From positions 630,829,240 through 630,893,239 of the forward strand of contig NC_081415.1 in assembly GCF_030272615.1 (NCBI RefSeq): 64,000 nt of DNA, given 5' to 3'. Numbering within the stretch: the stretch's first letter is position 1; every line of letters starts with the position of its first letter. The position numbers and the translations under genes are program-made. Shown here piece after piece: positions 35,546 through 45,517 of the stretch. This DNA comes from Cryptomeria japonica. Taxonomy: Eukaryota; Streptophyta; Pinopsida; Cupressales; Cupressaceae. The notes under the pieces were generated by a model. The model was not told the origin of the DNA, did no database searches, and saw nothing but the letters and a program-made list of their open reading frames with translations.

Positions 35546-35689
35546 GAAAAGTTAATCTAAGCAAGGATGAGGACCCGTAGGTAATACTCGTAGGAGATGA
35601 CTGGAACCCCGTACTGAAGGCGGCGACTTTCAAGATATTTCTGGAATACAAGGACGTTTTTGCCTGGACCTAAAAGGACTTGGAGGTTC

Positions 35690-36330
35690 ATTTTTACACA
35701 ACACACAGGCAAGAGTGTACAAGTTACAACAGAAAGATCAAGGAAGCAAGCTCCGACGAAAATGCAGCCAAGGGGAAGCCGTACGGTACAGCAAGGGAGA
35801 ATCCGTACGACGTACAGATTACAAGTATCAAAGCATCACGAGGCAGGCCATACGAAGGCGGTAGTAAGTCGTACGACGATTTTGGCAAAGCACAGGAGAT
35901 TCGTACGGAGGTTAACATCTCAAGAGAAGCTGTACGGCCTGGGCAATTGCATCTTTGGGCGAAACCGTACAGTGCACGAGCGCACATCAACAAGATACAT
36001 TGTACAGAAAGGAGGATTCGTACGGAGGAATTCCATATACATCCCGTACCGAACACCAACAACGACGATTCAGTGACCGTACGGTCAAAGGAAGTACGAG
36101 AGAAACAGGAAGGAATACGTCGTACGGAACAGAAAGGATAACACGTACGGTAGAATTTCATACGGTATCAGAAGAAAGCTACAAGGTAACACGTACGATA
36201 GTCCGTACACAGCAAGCAGCACTACAGGAGGCATCCTGTACCATCCGTACGGAGTTGGAATCAACGTGCATAATCCGTACGAAGTTGGAATCAGCGTGCA
36301 TAAAACGGTTGGAGGGTCAGGGAAAGGAAG
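35690..36330 (+). repeat. CGTACG-rich block in place of RT
   Basis: About 640 bp in which the palindrome CGTACG or its near forms (CCGTACGG, CGTACGA, GTACGG) recurs every 15-40 bp in otherwise non-repeated sequence. It begins a few bases after the pre-RT linker. The several overlapping open frames are by-products of its composition. Confidence 0.75.
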
Positions 36331-37799
36331 TACACAAGCTCATCAATACGCTAGAGAAGTATCAATTGGTCTAATGGTTCATACCAATTGGCAAGCCACA
36401 CTTTCAGACAGTTATAATAACGACCAAGGACGGGGTAAAGGCAAAAAAACAGAGCAAAGCAGTTGCAGTGCAGCCATGACTGCCACAGAGCCAACCAACA
36501 GTAGCAAGGAGGTCAGAACCAGGCCAAAGTTACAGAATGATTCAGAGGGAATCACGACAGAGAATGTAGCATTTAAGAGCGTGACCGACAACGAATGTCG
36601 TACCTAGTGGGAAGAAACTCCTCCGGACCATGTGATAAAGGATTCTCTCTAGAAGGCAAACCATGCTATCCAAATGCCCACATTCAGCATCAAGGATTTT
36701 GAGCCAGTATGCGGACCATGGTGTCCGGATACAACCCGCAGGAACAAGCTTCCGTCATTCAATTACAGGGGTGCACGGTGCAAGTTTCCTTTAAACCAGA
36801 AAACTTCAGAAGGGTATTTGGTATACCCGAGAAGGGGGCATCCGTGGCCAAACTAACCAAAAAACTCACCAAGGAAAAAAAGAAATGGTTGATGGTTTGG
36901 TATGCAGGGACGATCTCACAAAGGAACAGTGGAAGAGTGCCTGGTCTAACGACAGGGGGGTGAAGCGTGCGTTTATTGCACCAGGAGAATGGAGAATGCT
37001 GATGGACCTGGTAAAAAGTCGCCTTACAGGAGCCAGCCGCGCATCCGACATAGCTGTTTGGATGATAGGGTTAATGAACGAGATTAAGTGTGGGAAAGTG
37101 TACAACTGGGGGCAACTCCTGGCAGAAAGAATCCATGATTTTCTCAAACTAGAACACAAGACATTCTACATGTGCCATCGGCCTATTCCTGGACGTTGTA
37201 CGCCTGCAAGTACCACCAGAAATGTGGGGAACCTTCGAACCGCGTGGATGGGTGGAACTGAATAAACCTACCATGTACTATACCCACCTGGACACACTAG
37301 GTGACACTGTGTAGCCGGCCAAAAAGAGAAGGAAGTTGGACGCATCCATAGAGGTCGAAGATGCCAACAGCGTAGAGGATTCGGAGGAGGAACTAGAAGA
37401 GACTGAGCAACAGGAAAGTGGTGATGAGGGGTTCCATATGGCACCACACACAGCTACAGAGGATGAAGGGGAAGCAGAGTCGCAACAGCAAGAAAAGGAG
37501 GAAGAGGAGGTTCAGCACGGAGGGTTACGAGCACAATGGAAGAGTACGAGGGTAAAGTTCACACCTCCAAAATTATCCTCGGGCACACTTGGTACCACAG
37601 GAAGCACTTACAGTGGCCAATCCGGGGGGGGACGTACGACCAGTAGGAGTGTTGTTCTGAAAAATCAATGAAGGAGAACCACCGACACAACGACAGGTGT
37701 CACTACCACAGATTAGCCTAGCTGTACTTGCGTCAGAAGCCACAAACGATACCAATATGGCAGATCAGGCAATGGCAGAGGAGGCCGAACCAGGGAAAA

Positions 37800-38190
37800 A
37801 CAAGGTTGTCGTACAGGGAATTGGTACTAGTACTGCAGGTTCAGGTATCGGTAAGACGAGCACTAGTACGGTACCAGCATGAACTGGTACGGTGCCAGCA
37901 GTAATTGGTATGGTGCCAACATATACTAGTACGACAGGTATTGGTACGGTGCCAACATATACTAGTACGATGCCAGCATGAACTGGTACGGTGCCAACAT
38001 GTATTGGTACGACATGTACTAGTACAGTACCAACAAGTACTAGTACGGTGTCAACATGTACTAGTACGATGCCAATAGAAACTGGTATGATAGGTACTAG
38101 TATGGTACCAACATGTACTAGTACAGTACCGACATGTACTAGTACGGTACTAGCAAGTACTAGTACGATAGGTACTAGTACGGGACCGGT
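37800..38190 (+). repeat. ACTAGTAC/GGTAC minisatellite
   Basis: Irregular tandem copies of a 21-30-bp unit with ACTAGTACGG, GGTACC and CCAACATGTA, coding TSTVPTCTSTVP-type text where open. In-frame TGA codons occur at 37880 and nearby. Confidence 0.8.
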
Positions 38191-38635
38191 GGAGAAAGAT
38201 GAGTTAGGGGATGTACCAATGATGGGAGATGGTCTGGAGGCGTTGGCAGCACTCGAGATACTCACGGATGAAGATATAGATGCCTCGCTGGATGGATGGC
38301 TGGGGCAGTTCGCACTCACTCTGCACCTTTCCCCCTCCCCCGCACCGCACAACATGGCCATTGGGGTGCACCTGACACTGGACAGAACTATTACTATCAC
38401 TATCACAGACCAGGACGTGGAAATGTCTGTTGATCGAGAGCATCATGCCCCAAGAAGTGGCGGGCAGGACCAAAAGAGCAGCTATGAGGGGGAAAGCGGG
38501 CTAGAAGGATCACTGGCAGGGCTCCACCTCACTCCACCAGATCCTGGTGATCCAGTAGGCTCACTCCAGCGATTCCTTGGAGAGCTACAAGGGCTCTCCG
38601 ATGTTGCACAGGGTATGGCACAGTTGACTGGGCAG

Positions 38636-39121
38636 ATGGAGGCCGACAACTCCGCCGACGCTACACAACTGTGTCACTTCATGACTTCAGGGTGTACAGA
38701 TGAGTTTGCACGCCACTTCGAGCAGCAAGGGTGGTCGGACCATAGTACACCAGAGATGGTTCAGGAATGGACTCACAGGCATCTGGTGGGAGGCAGGGGC
38801 ACTTTGGGCACCACCTTCCGCAGCATGGAGGGGGCCTTCCAGGATGTGTACTTGTGGATGCGACGACACCAGGTAGAGATGGAGGCTGGCAACTCCGCCG
38901 ATGCTACGCAACTATGTCACTTCATGACTTCGGGGTGTACAGATGAGTTTGCACGCCACTTCGAGCAGCAAGGGTGGTCGGACCGTAGTACACCAAAGAT
39001 GGTTCAGGAATGGACTCACAGGTATCTGGTGGGAGGCAGGGGCACTTTGGGCACCACCTTCCGCAGCATGGAGGGGGCCTTCCGGAATGTGTACTTGCGG
39101 ATGTGACGACACCAAGTAGAG
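38636..39121 (+). repeat. Tandem duplication, two 243-bp units
   Basis: Units begin at ATGGAGGC in 38636 and 38879 and are nearly identical; each codes 81 residues (NSADATQLCHFMTSGCTDEF..). In-frame, so the protein gained a repeat domain. Confidence 0.85.
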
Positions 39122-39540
39122 CAGGAGGCCCAGCGGCTGTATATAACAAAACTGGAGAAGGAAGGGGAGAAGCATGCACAGCTAGCTGCAGTAGAAAAAA
39201 ACCTGCGGAATGAGTTAGAAATGAAGGTGACTACCTATGAGGCCCATTGCCGCATGCAGAAGGAGGTGCAAGAACTGGCAACCAAGGTGGCATAACTCAC
39301 CTCACAGATGGAGCAAAAAGATAAAAAATTGTTGGAAGCTACCCACGTGGTAAAGACGGCACGGGAACGACAGTTGCTGGCAGAAAAGAACCTAAGACTT
39401 CACACCAGACAACAACCTTCTTCTCCAACCACTACAGGGATGCCTCCTCCCTCTTCTCGGTCCTAGTTTATGTTTTGTATTTCAGCTCCTATTATCTTAG
39501 TCGTCTGGAAGATGACTACTTTTTTTGGGGGGGGGGCTAA

Positions 39541-39884
39541 TGTTAGGGGTAAATAACATATGTTGGTAGGAATGATAGTTATATTTGTGTTTATGGTTAT
39601 GTTGCATCGCCAAGAGGTTCCCGTCGGGTAGTTGGGAGTTGGTGACGGTTGGCAACTTGGCCAACCATCGGGTCTATATATTGTTTGGATGGAACCTCAA
39701 CAGAGGAGGTTATGTATGGATATATTCTAGATAATTCAATAAAGATATAACTCTTCCGATCTAGTTGTTTATCATTATTACTTATGATGTGATATATGAA
39801 TGTTCTGTTACATGAATAACTGGCACGCGTGGAAAACACTGTGTTATCTGTGAGTGTTACCAACCTTACATAAAGGACTAAACA
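39541..39884 (+). repeat. 3' LTR of element 2
   Basis: 344 bp, partner of 31842-32196. Directly preceded by CTAA and a run of ten G. Confidence 0.9.
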
Positions 39885-39889
39885 GCTAG

Positions 39890-40341
39890 CAAGGGCAAAG
39901 CAAGCCAAGATGTTGGCTCAACAAACCAAGCTCCATCTTCAACACATTCATGATAGACAGAGTTTGACTAATGTTGAAGGTGATGACACTTATAGTGGAT
40001 CAGCTACTCAAGAGTTGTATCCCTCTTTGGATTCAATTGAGATGGCAGCGATCTATTTGTTGATTGGTGATTTAATCTTCCTTGATTATGCGTGGGTTAG
40101 TGGCTGTCATGATTTGTTTTCCAAAGCATTTTCAGATTTTGCATGGACTACATCAGCTGTTCATTGGCACAAGAGTGTGTGCGGACATACCTATTTGAAG
40201 GGCAGTAAGTATGAGATGGATCTCTTTGATTTAAAATGGTATGTTGACTTCTATGACATCATTCATGTTGTTGATCTGAATCATCTAAGCAATGTTGAGT
40301 GGCTATTTGTGTTGTTTCATTGGCATGTGGGAGTTCATTGA
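39890..40341 (+). pseudogene. Second ORF of element 1, 3' piece
   Basis: Continues the ORF of 31580-31841 in frame once element 2 is taken out. Internal ATG at 39910. Later text is rich in W, F and H (DFAWTTSAVHWHKSVCGH). No family recognised; it ends at TGA 40339-40341. A further open frame at 40299-40553 lies just before the polypurine tract. Confidence 0.4.
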
Positions 40342-40646
40342 CGGTCAGCCTTCATGGATGCGTGATTCATGGTGATTTGAGGAGTCATCTCATCTTCATC
40401 ATATATGGTAGGATTGATGGATTGGTTTGGGATCCGGGTATTGCGAAGGCTGAGGCTTGCACTCTTGTGGCACATGATGAGGTGTTCAAAAAGATTCAGC
40501 AAATACCGTTGGTGTTACAGGAGCTTTGGCATGTTGACAAGGACATTACATAGTTTTTCATTTGGGATCTAGGTGGCGATATTTTTCAATGTTTGGTTGA
40601 GCAGTGGAGATTGCTTGGGGTCAAGCAATTTCAGGAGGGGCGGATT

Positions 40647-42247
40647 TGTAATGTCCCCAATTTTAGCCTTATGGCTAATAGGAGTAATAAGGAGAAACTA
40701 ATTAAATTAATTTCTTATAAAGTCATTAAAATAAATAAATTATTAAAAAGTGACTTTATATTTAATTAATTTAATTAAAAAGTGACTTAAGTATAAAAAT
40801 AAAATAATTAATTAAATAGTCACTTAATAAAAAAAATCAAGTGTACCTACCCTCTTCTAGAAGCCTCTCATGATGGGTTATGGAAAAAGATAAATAGAGG
40901 AGGGTAAGAGAAGGAAGGGGAGAAAGATTGGAGATTGATTTGGTTGTGATGACATGACTAATGCGTGGCATTGGTCGAATCTTTGAGGACGCAAACCTTC
41001 AGCAGATTTGATAGAAGGGCTGGACAGAACCCTAGTTCTTCATTTTGGGAGTAGGTTCGTGACGGGATCTACATCAGTGCCTAAATTTGTGAAGTCTTCT
41101 TTCGAAGACAAATTTACAGTTGAGAGGAGGATACTCTAGTCTTCCTATTTTGAGCTTATTGAGGATTTGATTGCAGCCATGGCGACCATTTTGAAGAATT
41201 TCAGAGTTGGCTAATTGATCATCATTGTTAATCAGACTCATTCAATGAGGAGAAGCCGATTCCTATAGGAGGAATGATTTAGTGATATCACATGCTGCTG
41301 GATACTTTTTAGGAGTCTGAAGCAAATTCGATATTCAGGGCCTTAATCCCGATTTTACTCATATTTCATTACTAAGACACCCGAGGCTCATTAAAAAAGG
41401 CAGCGATTTACTTGGAAGGTGGAGGCGATTCACTCTTGGATAATTTGAAGGTGATTTGGGGTGTATATTTGCTGTCAACTAAACCGAACCAGGTCTAATT
41501 TACCCCTTCGATTTTGCATATATCTATTCCATTGGGTCTCCAAATTCAATATTGAGGGTGGCGCTGTATTGGAGCAACTTAGGCGATCATTTTTTGGTGG
41601 CACTCCATGATGATACCAGCTGTCAACATCGTGTTCTCAGACCTATGGTATGCAGCAGTAAGGGTGGACTGTGAAGGGGGCTCGATTTAGCTTTTGGAGA
41701 GTATTTTGACATCATTTCTTGCTTATTCCTATAAGGCGATTTGGCCAGGTTCTTACTCCAAACTTTCATTATAAATTTCCAGTATAAATGTATAAGTTTA
41801 GTTGCAGATTTGGAGTCCTCAGAAGTATGAAACGACAGTCCATGTATTCATTTATCAGCTACTTATATCTTGTCATTTGGCTGTCATATGAAATGTAATT
41901 CATTATATGAATAAGGAGACAGTTTGGGGTTTGCATTATATCCAACTGTCTTTTCTAAGGATACATGCCATCTGTTCGACAAAATGCCAGCTAGCTGTTA
42001 GATGTTTGATTTAGGTGATAGAGCATTATACTATGGTTATATATGCTTGCTTGGCTGTCATACTTCATTAAGGAATCATTTGTAATTGTTCTTTCAAGTC
42101 AAATATATGTTTGTCGAGTCCTTTGACAATCTGAAAACTTCTGAGACAGCAATCGACACAACACGCAATGTTAGTAACAGCATAACATACAGATTTAGCA
42201 GCAAATATCCCTTGTTTTCAGTCACCATCTGGACAAGGGATATTACA
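40647..42247 (+). repeat. 3' LTR of element 1
   Basis: 1601 bp, partner of 28926-30526; directly preceded by AGGAGGGGCGGATT. Confidence 0.9.
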
Positions 42248-42252
42248 AAATC

Positions 42253-43637
42253 ATCCACTTGTCACAATGAAGAAAAATGACAAAGCAGGAAGACAAGGTC
42301 GATATGGAACGATATTGAAGGATTAGCGAAGAATAATAATTACGGTATACTTTATATTAACAGCAACGTCAGTCCATATGAAAAATCGGTAGCCCAGCGA
42401 TGGGAAATTAATAATCGAGAATATCGATCATAACATGGGAACTGTAAGCCCAGCGATGGTCACCAATATAATAATGTCGTAGTTTATAATGATATCGGCT
42501 AAGGCAAGGGTGCATGTCGATTAATACGATGTCAAATGGTGATCAACATTCCTTAACCAGTGTCGTCAAGTATAAAAGACTAATCGATTCTATACAATGA
42601 TTCTAATATGGACTTGATCGGTGATTGCGTGAAAGTTACCACTAATCGATTAAAGGCTAAGGATAAGATATCGACTACAAGGATAGTGATTAGGGAAGTG
42701 TAAACTGATAATAATATTTGTCATAATATGGTGCAGAGGCAATGATAAATAGACATGTCCTTTGGAATACAACTCCTCAATCATGACCTCTTAAAGAGAT
42801 ATTAATAGAGGATAGTAAGTCTCGAAAGGTGGGGGGGGGGGGGATTATTAGGAGAGTATATTCAAAACGCTGAGGGATATTATCCCCCCTGCAACAGGGT
42901 GAAGTACGCACTATAACAGGGTGCAAAGGTCAATGGGGCATAGTTATACGAATAAGAGATAGTCCTCATATCTTCAGTGCATGATCATATAGGAATAGCA
43001 ATTATTTCATGACTATTAAAGACAATCATTATATCAGATTTCATTGACAATGACAATAATTCAATCAGACTGTTGCACCGTTAATAATTTCATTACTTCT
43101 ATTAAAATATACATTGTATGAATGAATAGGGAAAGTCCTGTGTAAAACCATCAGGCATCTATCCCAAGATGAGTAGAGATTAGTGACCCATGTAAGACCT
43201 TGAGGGTGTCGTCCCAAAATTAGGCCTAGGCTTAGATCCAAAAACCCTGAGGGAGTCGTCACGCTGAGGTATCAAAGCATCCTATTCAAGATCATACTAT
43301 TAAAATATACATTGTATGAATGAATAGGGAAAAAACCTGTGTAAAACCATCGGGCGTCTATCCCAAGATGGGTAGAGATCAGCGACCCATGTAAGTCCTT
43401 GAGGGTGTCGTCCCAAAATTAGGCCTAGGCTTGGATCCAAAAACCCTGAGGGAAGTCATCACGCTGAGGTATCAAAGCGTCCTATTCAAAAGTGTAATCT
43501 TTTCCGAACTTACATTGGTAGAAAGGTTTTTAAGTTGAACTCCATCGTGATGTTAATTTCTATTTCTATTTCTATTTGCTTTGAGAATGTTGGAATCATG
43601 ATGTCTTAAATGGTTAAACTTACTTGGGGACATTACA
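42253..43637 (+). repeat. 5' LTR of element 0, second part
   Basis: Matches 44148-45512. Includes two tandem copies of a 198-bp unit at 43101 and 43299 that are also present in the 3' LTR (44977 and 45174), so the duplication predates insertion. A poly-G run at about 42831-42843 is not matched in the 3' LTR. Confidence 0.85.
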
Positions 43638-43887
43638 AATGGTATCATAGCCATGATCCTGCCATCCTGCAGGGTAAAGATGAACCATTGAATCATTCTA
43701 GTCAATAAAAAGAAATCTGACAATACGTTTACTCATGTGTATGCTTTGTGTTTGCAATTATCCATGTGTATGCTTCGTGTTTTTCATGTGTATGCTCTGT
43801 GTTTCTGATTCATATTGGTAGATGACTTAGTTTGAGAAAGTTAAAATCGACATTGCTTGAGGACAAGCAAATTTGGGAGGGGTGGAC
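43638..43887 (+). other. 250-bp interior of element 0
   Basis: Primer binding site at 43640, three copies of CATGTGTATGCT(T/C)(T/C)GTGTTT at about 43734-43805, and the polypurine tract at the end. No coding capacity. Confidence 0.8.
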
Positions 43888-45512
43888 TATAATGTCCCCA
43901 CTTTGAAATACGATTTAATAACAAATAATAATGATAAAATTAAAATATAAATATATTATATAATAATAATTAATAAATAAATAATAATGAAATACCATAT
44001 TCATTAAGAAGGAGAACTAATCAATAAAAATATAAGTAATGTGACCAAACAATCATCCGACTTATCCACCGATTATTATTGATGCTTCCCAAGAAAAATA
44101 TAAATTGCCAAGGAAATTCATACCATTGGAAAAATGAAATCATCCACTTGTCACAATGAAGAAAAATGACATAGCAGGTAGACAAGGTCGATATGGAACG
44201 ATATTGAAGGATTAGCGAAGAATAATAATTAAGGTATACTTTATATTAACAGCAACGTCAGTCCATATGAAAAATCAGTAGCCCAGCGAAGGGAAATTAA
44301 TAATCGAGAATACTGATCATAACATGGGAACTATATGCCCAACGATGGTCACCAATATAATAATGTCGTAGTTTATAATGATATCGGCTAAGGCAAGGGT
44401 GCATGTCGATTAATACGATGTCAACTGGTGATCAACATTCCTTAACCAGTGTCGTCAAGTATAAAAGACTAATCAATTCTATACAATGATTCTAATATGG
44501 ACTTGATCGGTGATTACGTGAAAGTTACCACTAATCGATTAAAGGCTAAGGATCAGATATTGACTATAAGGATAGTGATTAGGGAAGTCTAAACTGATAA
44601 TAATATTTGTCATAATATGGTGCGGAGGCAATGATAAATAGACGTGTCCTTTGGAATACAACTCCTCAATCATGACCCCTTAAAGAGATATTAATAGAGG
44701 ATAGTAAGTCTCTTGAAGGGGGAGGATTATTAGGAGAGTATATTCAAAACGCTAAGGGATATTATCTGCCCTGCAACAGGGTGAAGTATGCACTATAACA
44801 GGGTGCAAAGGTCAATGGGGCATAGTTATTCGAATAAGAGATAGTCCTCATATCTTCACTGCATGATCATATAGGAATAGCAATTATTTCATGACTATTA
44901 AAGACAATCGTTATATCAGATTTTATTGACAATAATTCAATCAGACTGTTGCACCGTTAATAATTTCATTACTTCTATTAAAATATATATTGTATGAATG
45001 AATAGGGAAAGGCCTGTGTAAAACCATCGAGCGTCTATCCCAAGATGGGTAGAGATCAACGACCCATGTAAGACCTTGAGGGTGCCTTCCCAAAATTAGG
45101 CCTGGGCTTGGATCCAAAAACCCTGAGGGAGTCGTCACGCTGAGGTATCAAAGCGTCCTATTCAAGATCATACTATTAAAATATACATTGTATGAATGAA
45201 TAGGGAAAGGCCTGTGTAAAACCATCGGGTGTCTATCCCAAGATGGGTAGAGATCAGCGACCCATGTAAGTCCTTGAGGGTGTCGTCCCAAAATTAGGCC
45301 TAGGCTTGGATCCAAAAACCCTGAGGGAAGTCGTCACGCTGAGGTATCAAAGTGTCCTATTCAGAAGCGTAATCTTTTCCGAACTTACATTGGTAGTAAG
45401 GTTTTTAAGTTGAACTCCATCGTGATGTTAATTTCTATTTCTATTTCGATTTGCTTTGAGAATGTTGGAATCGTGATGTCTTAAATGGTTAAACTTACTT
45501 GCGGACATTACA
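43888..45512 (+). repeat. 3' LTR of element 0
   Basis: 1625 bp, starts TATAATGTCCCC (TG mutated to TA), ends GACATTACA. Two 197-bp internal tandem units at 44977 and 45174. Confidence 0.85.
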
Positions 45513-45517
45513 CCCAC

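Larger units (their letters stand above)
36674..39466 (+). pseudogene. Extra 3' ORF of element 2 (accessory protein)
   Basis: Reading passes through several frames: 36674-36860, 36709-36960, 36885-37176, 37177-37671 (TAG at 37312) and 37697-39466 (TGA at 37880 and 39104, TAA near 39293). The helical core at about 37095-37240 (YNWGQLLAERIHDFL, KTFYMCH, IGLFLDVV, PPEMW) lines up with IHWARIISHCLDVQL..FHMSSYVIYALI of the unit A protein. Then a KKRRK nuclear-signal-like motif (37324), an acidic region, a Thr/Ser-rich minisatellite part (37800-38190), two 81-residue repeats (38636-39121) and a C-terminal coiled coil (LEKEGEKHAQLAAVEKNLRN). It lies between the pol position and the 3' LTR, as accessory ORFs do in Tat elements. 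Function unknown. Confidence 0.55.
31842..39884 (+). mobile_element. Inner LTR element 2 (Athila/Tat-like, TSD GCTAG), pol deleted
   Basis: 8043 bp. LTRs 31842-32196 (355 bp) and 39541-39884 (344 bp; an 11-bp indel explains the difference). Perfect duplication GCTAG at 31837-31841 and 39885-39889. Primer site TTGGCGCCGTTGCC from 32199, the Asp-tRNA type known from Athila/Tat gypsy elements; a G-rich tract (39527-39537) precedes the 3' LTR. Carries gag, protease and a 3' extra ORF; RT, RNase H and integrase are missing. The lineage call is from primer site, protease style and extra ORF, not from RT. Confidence 0.85.
28926..42247 (+). mobile_element. Middle LTR element 1 (TSD AAATC), no pol
   Basis: LTRs 28926-30526 and 40647-42247, both 1601 bp; ends TGTAATGTCCCC and GGGATATTACA. 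Target duplication AAATC at 28921-28925 and 42248-42252, perfect. Primer binding site TGGTATCAGAGCGG from 30528 (initiator Met type); polypurine tract AGGAGGGGCGGA before 40647. With element 2 removed the interior is about 2.1 kb and holds only gag-like coding text. No protease, RT or integrase. Inserted in the 5' LTR of element 0. Confidence 0.9.
28649..45512 (+). mobile_element. Outer LTR element 0 (TSD CACAC/CCCAC), tiny interior
   Basis: 5' LTR is 28649-28925 plus 42253-43637, split by element 1; 3' LTR is 43888-45512 (first dinucleotide TA instead of TG). LTR ends are TGTAATGTC and GACATTACA. A primer binding site (TGGTATCATAGCC, initiator-Met type with one mismatch) begins at 43640, and a polypurine tract (GGGAGGGGTGGAC) ends at 43887. 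The interior is only 250 bp and non-coding. Flanking pentamers CACAC (28644) and CCCAC (45513) differ at one base. A non-autonomous element, over 90 percent LTR once the insertions are removed. Confidence 0.85.

Noticed and set aside
35660-36374. Overlapping ORFs rich in R, T and Y
   Set aside because: Several frames are open at once because of the CGTACG-biased composition; no domain and no RT motif.
37765-38406. 213-codon minus-strand open frame rich in V, H and G
   Set aside because: It is the complement of the ACTAGTAC minisatellite in the extra ORF of element 2.
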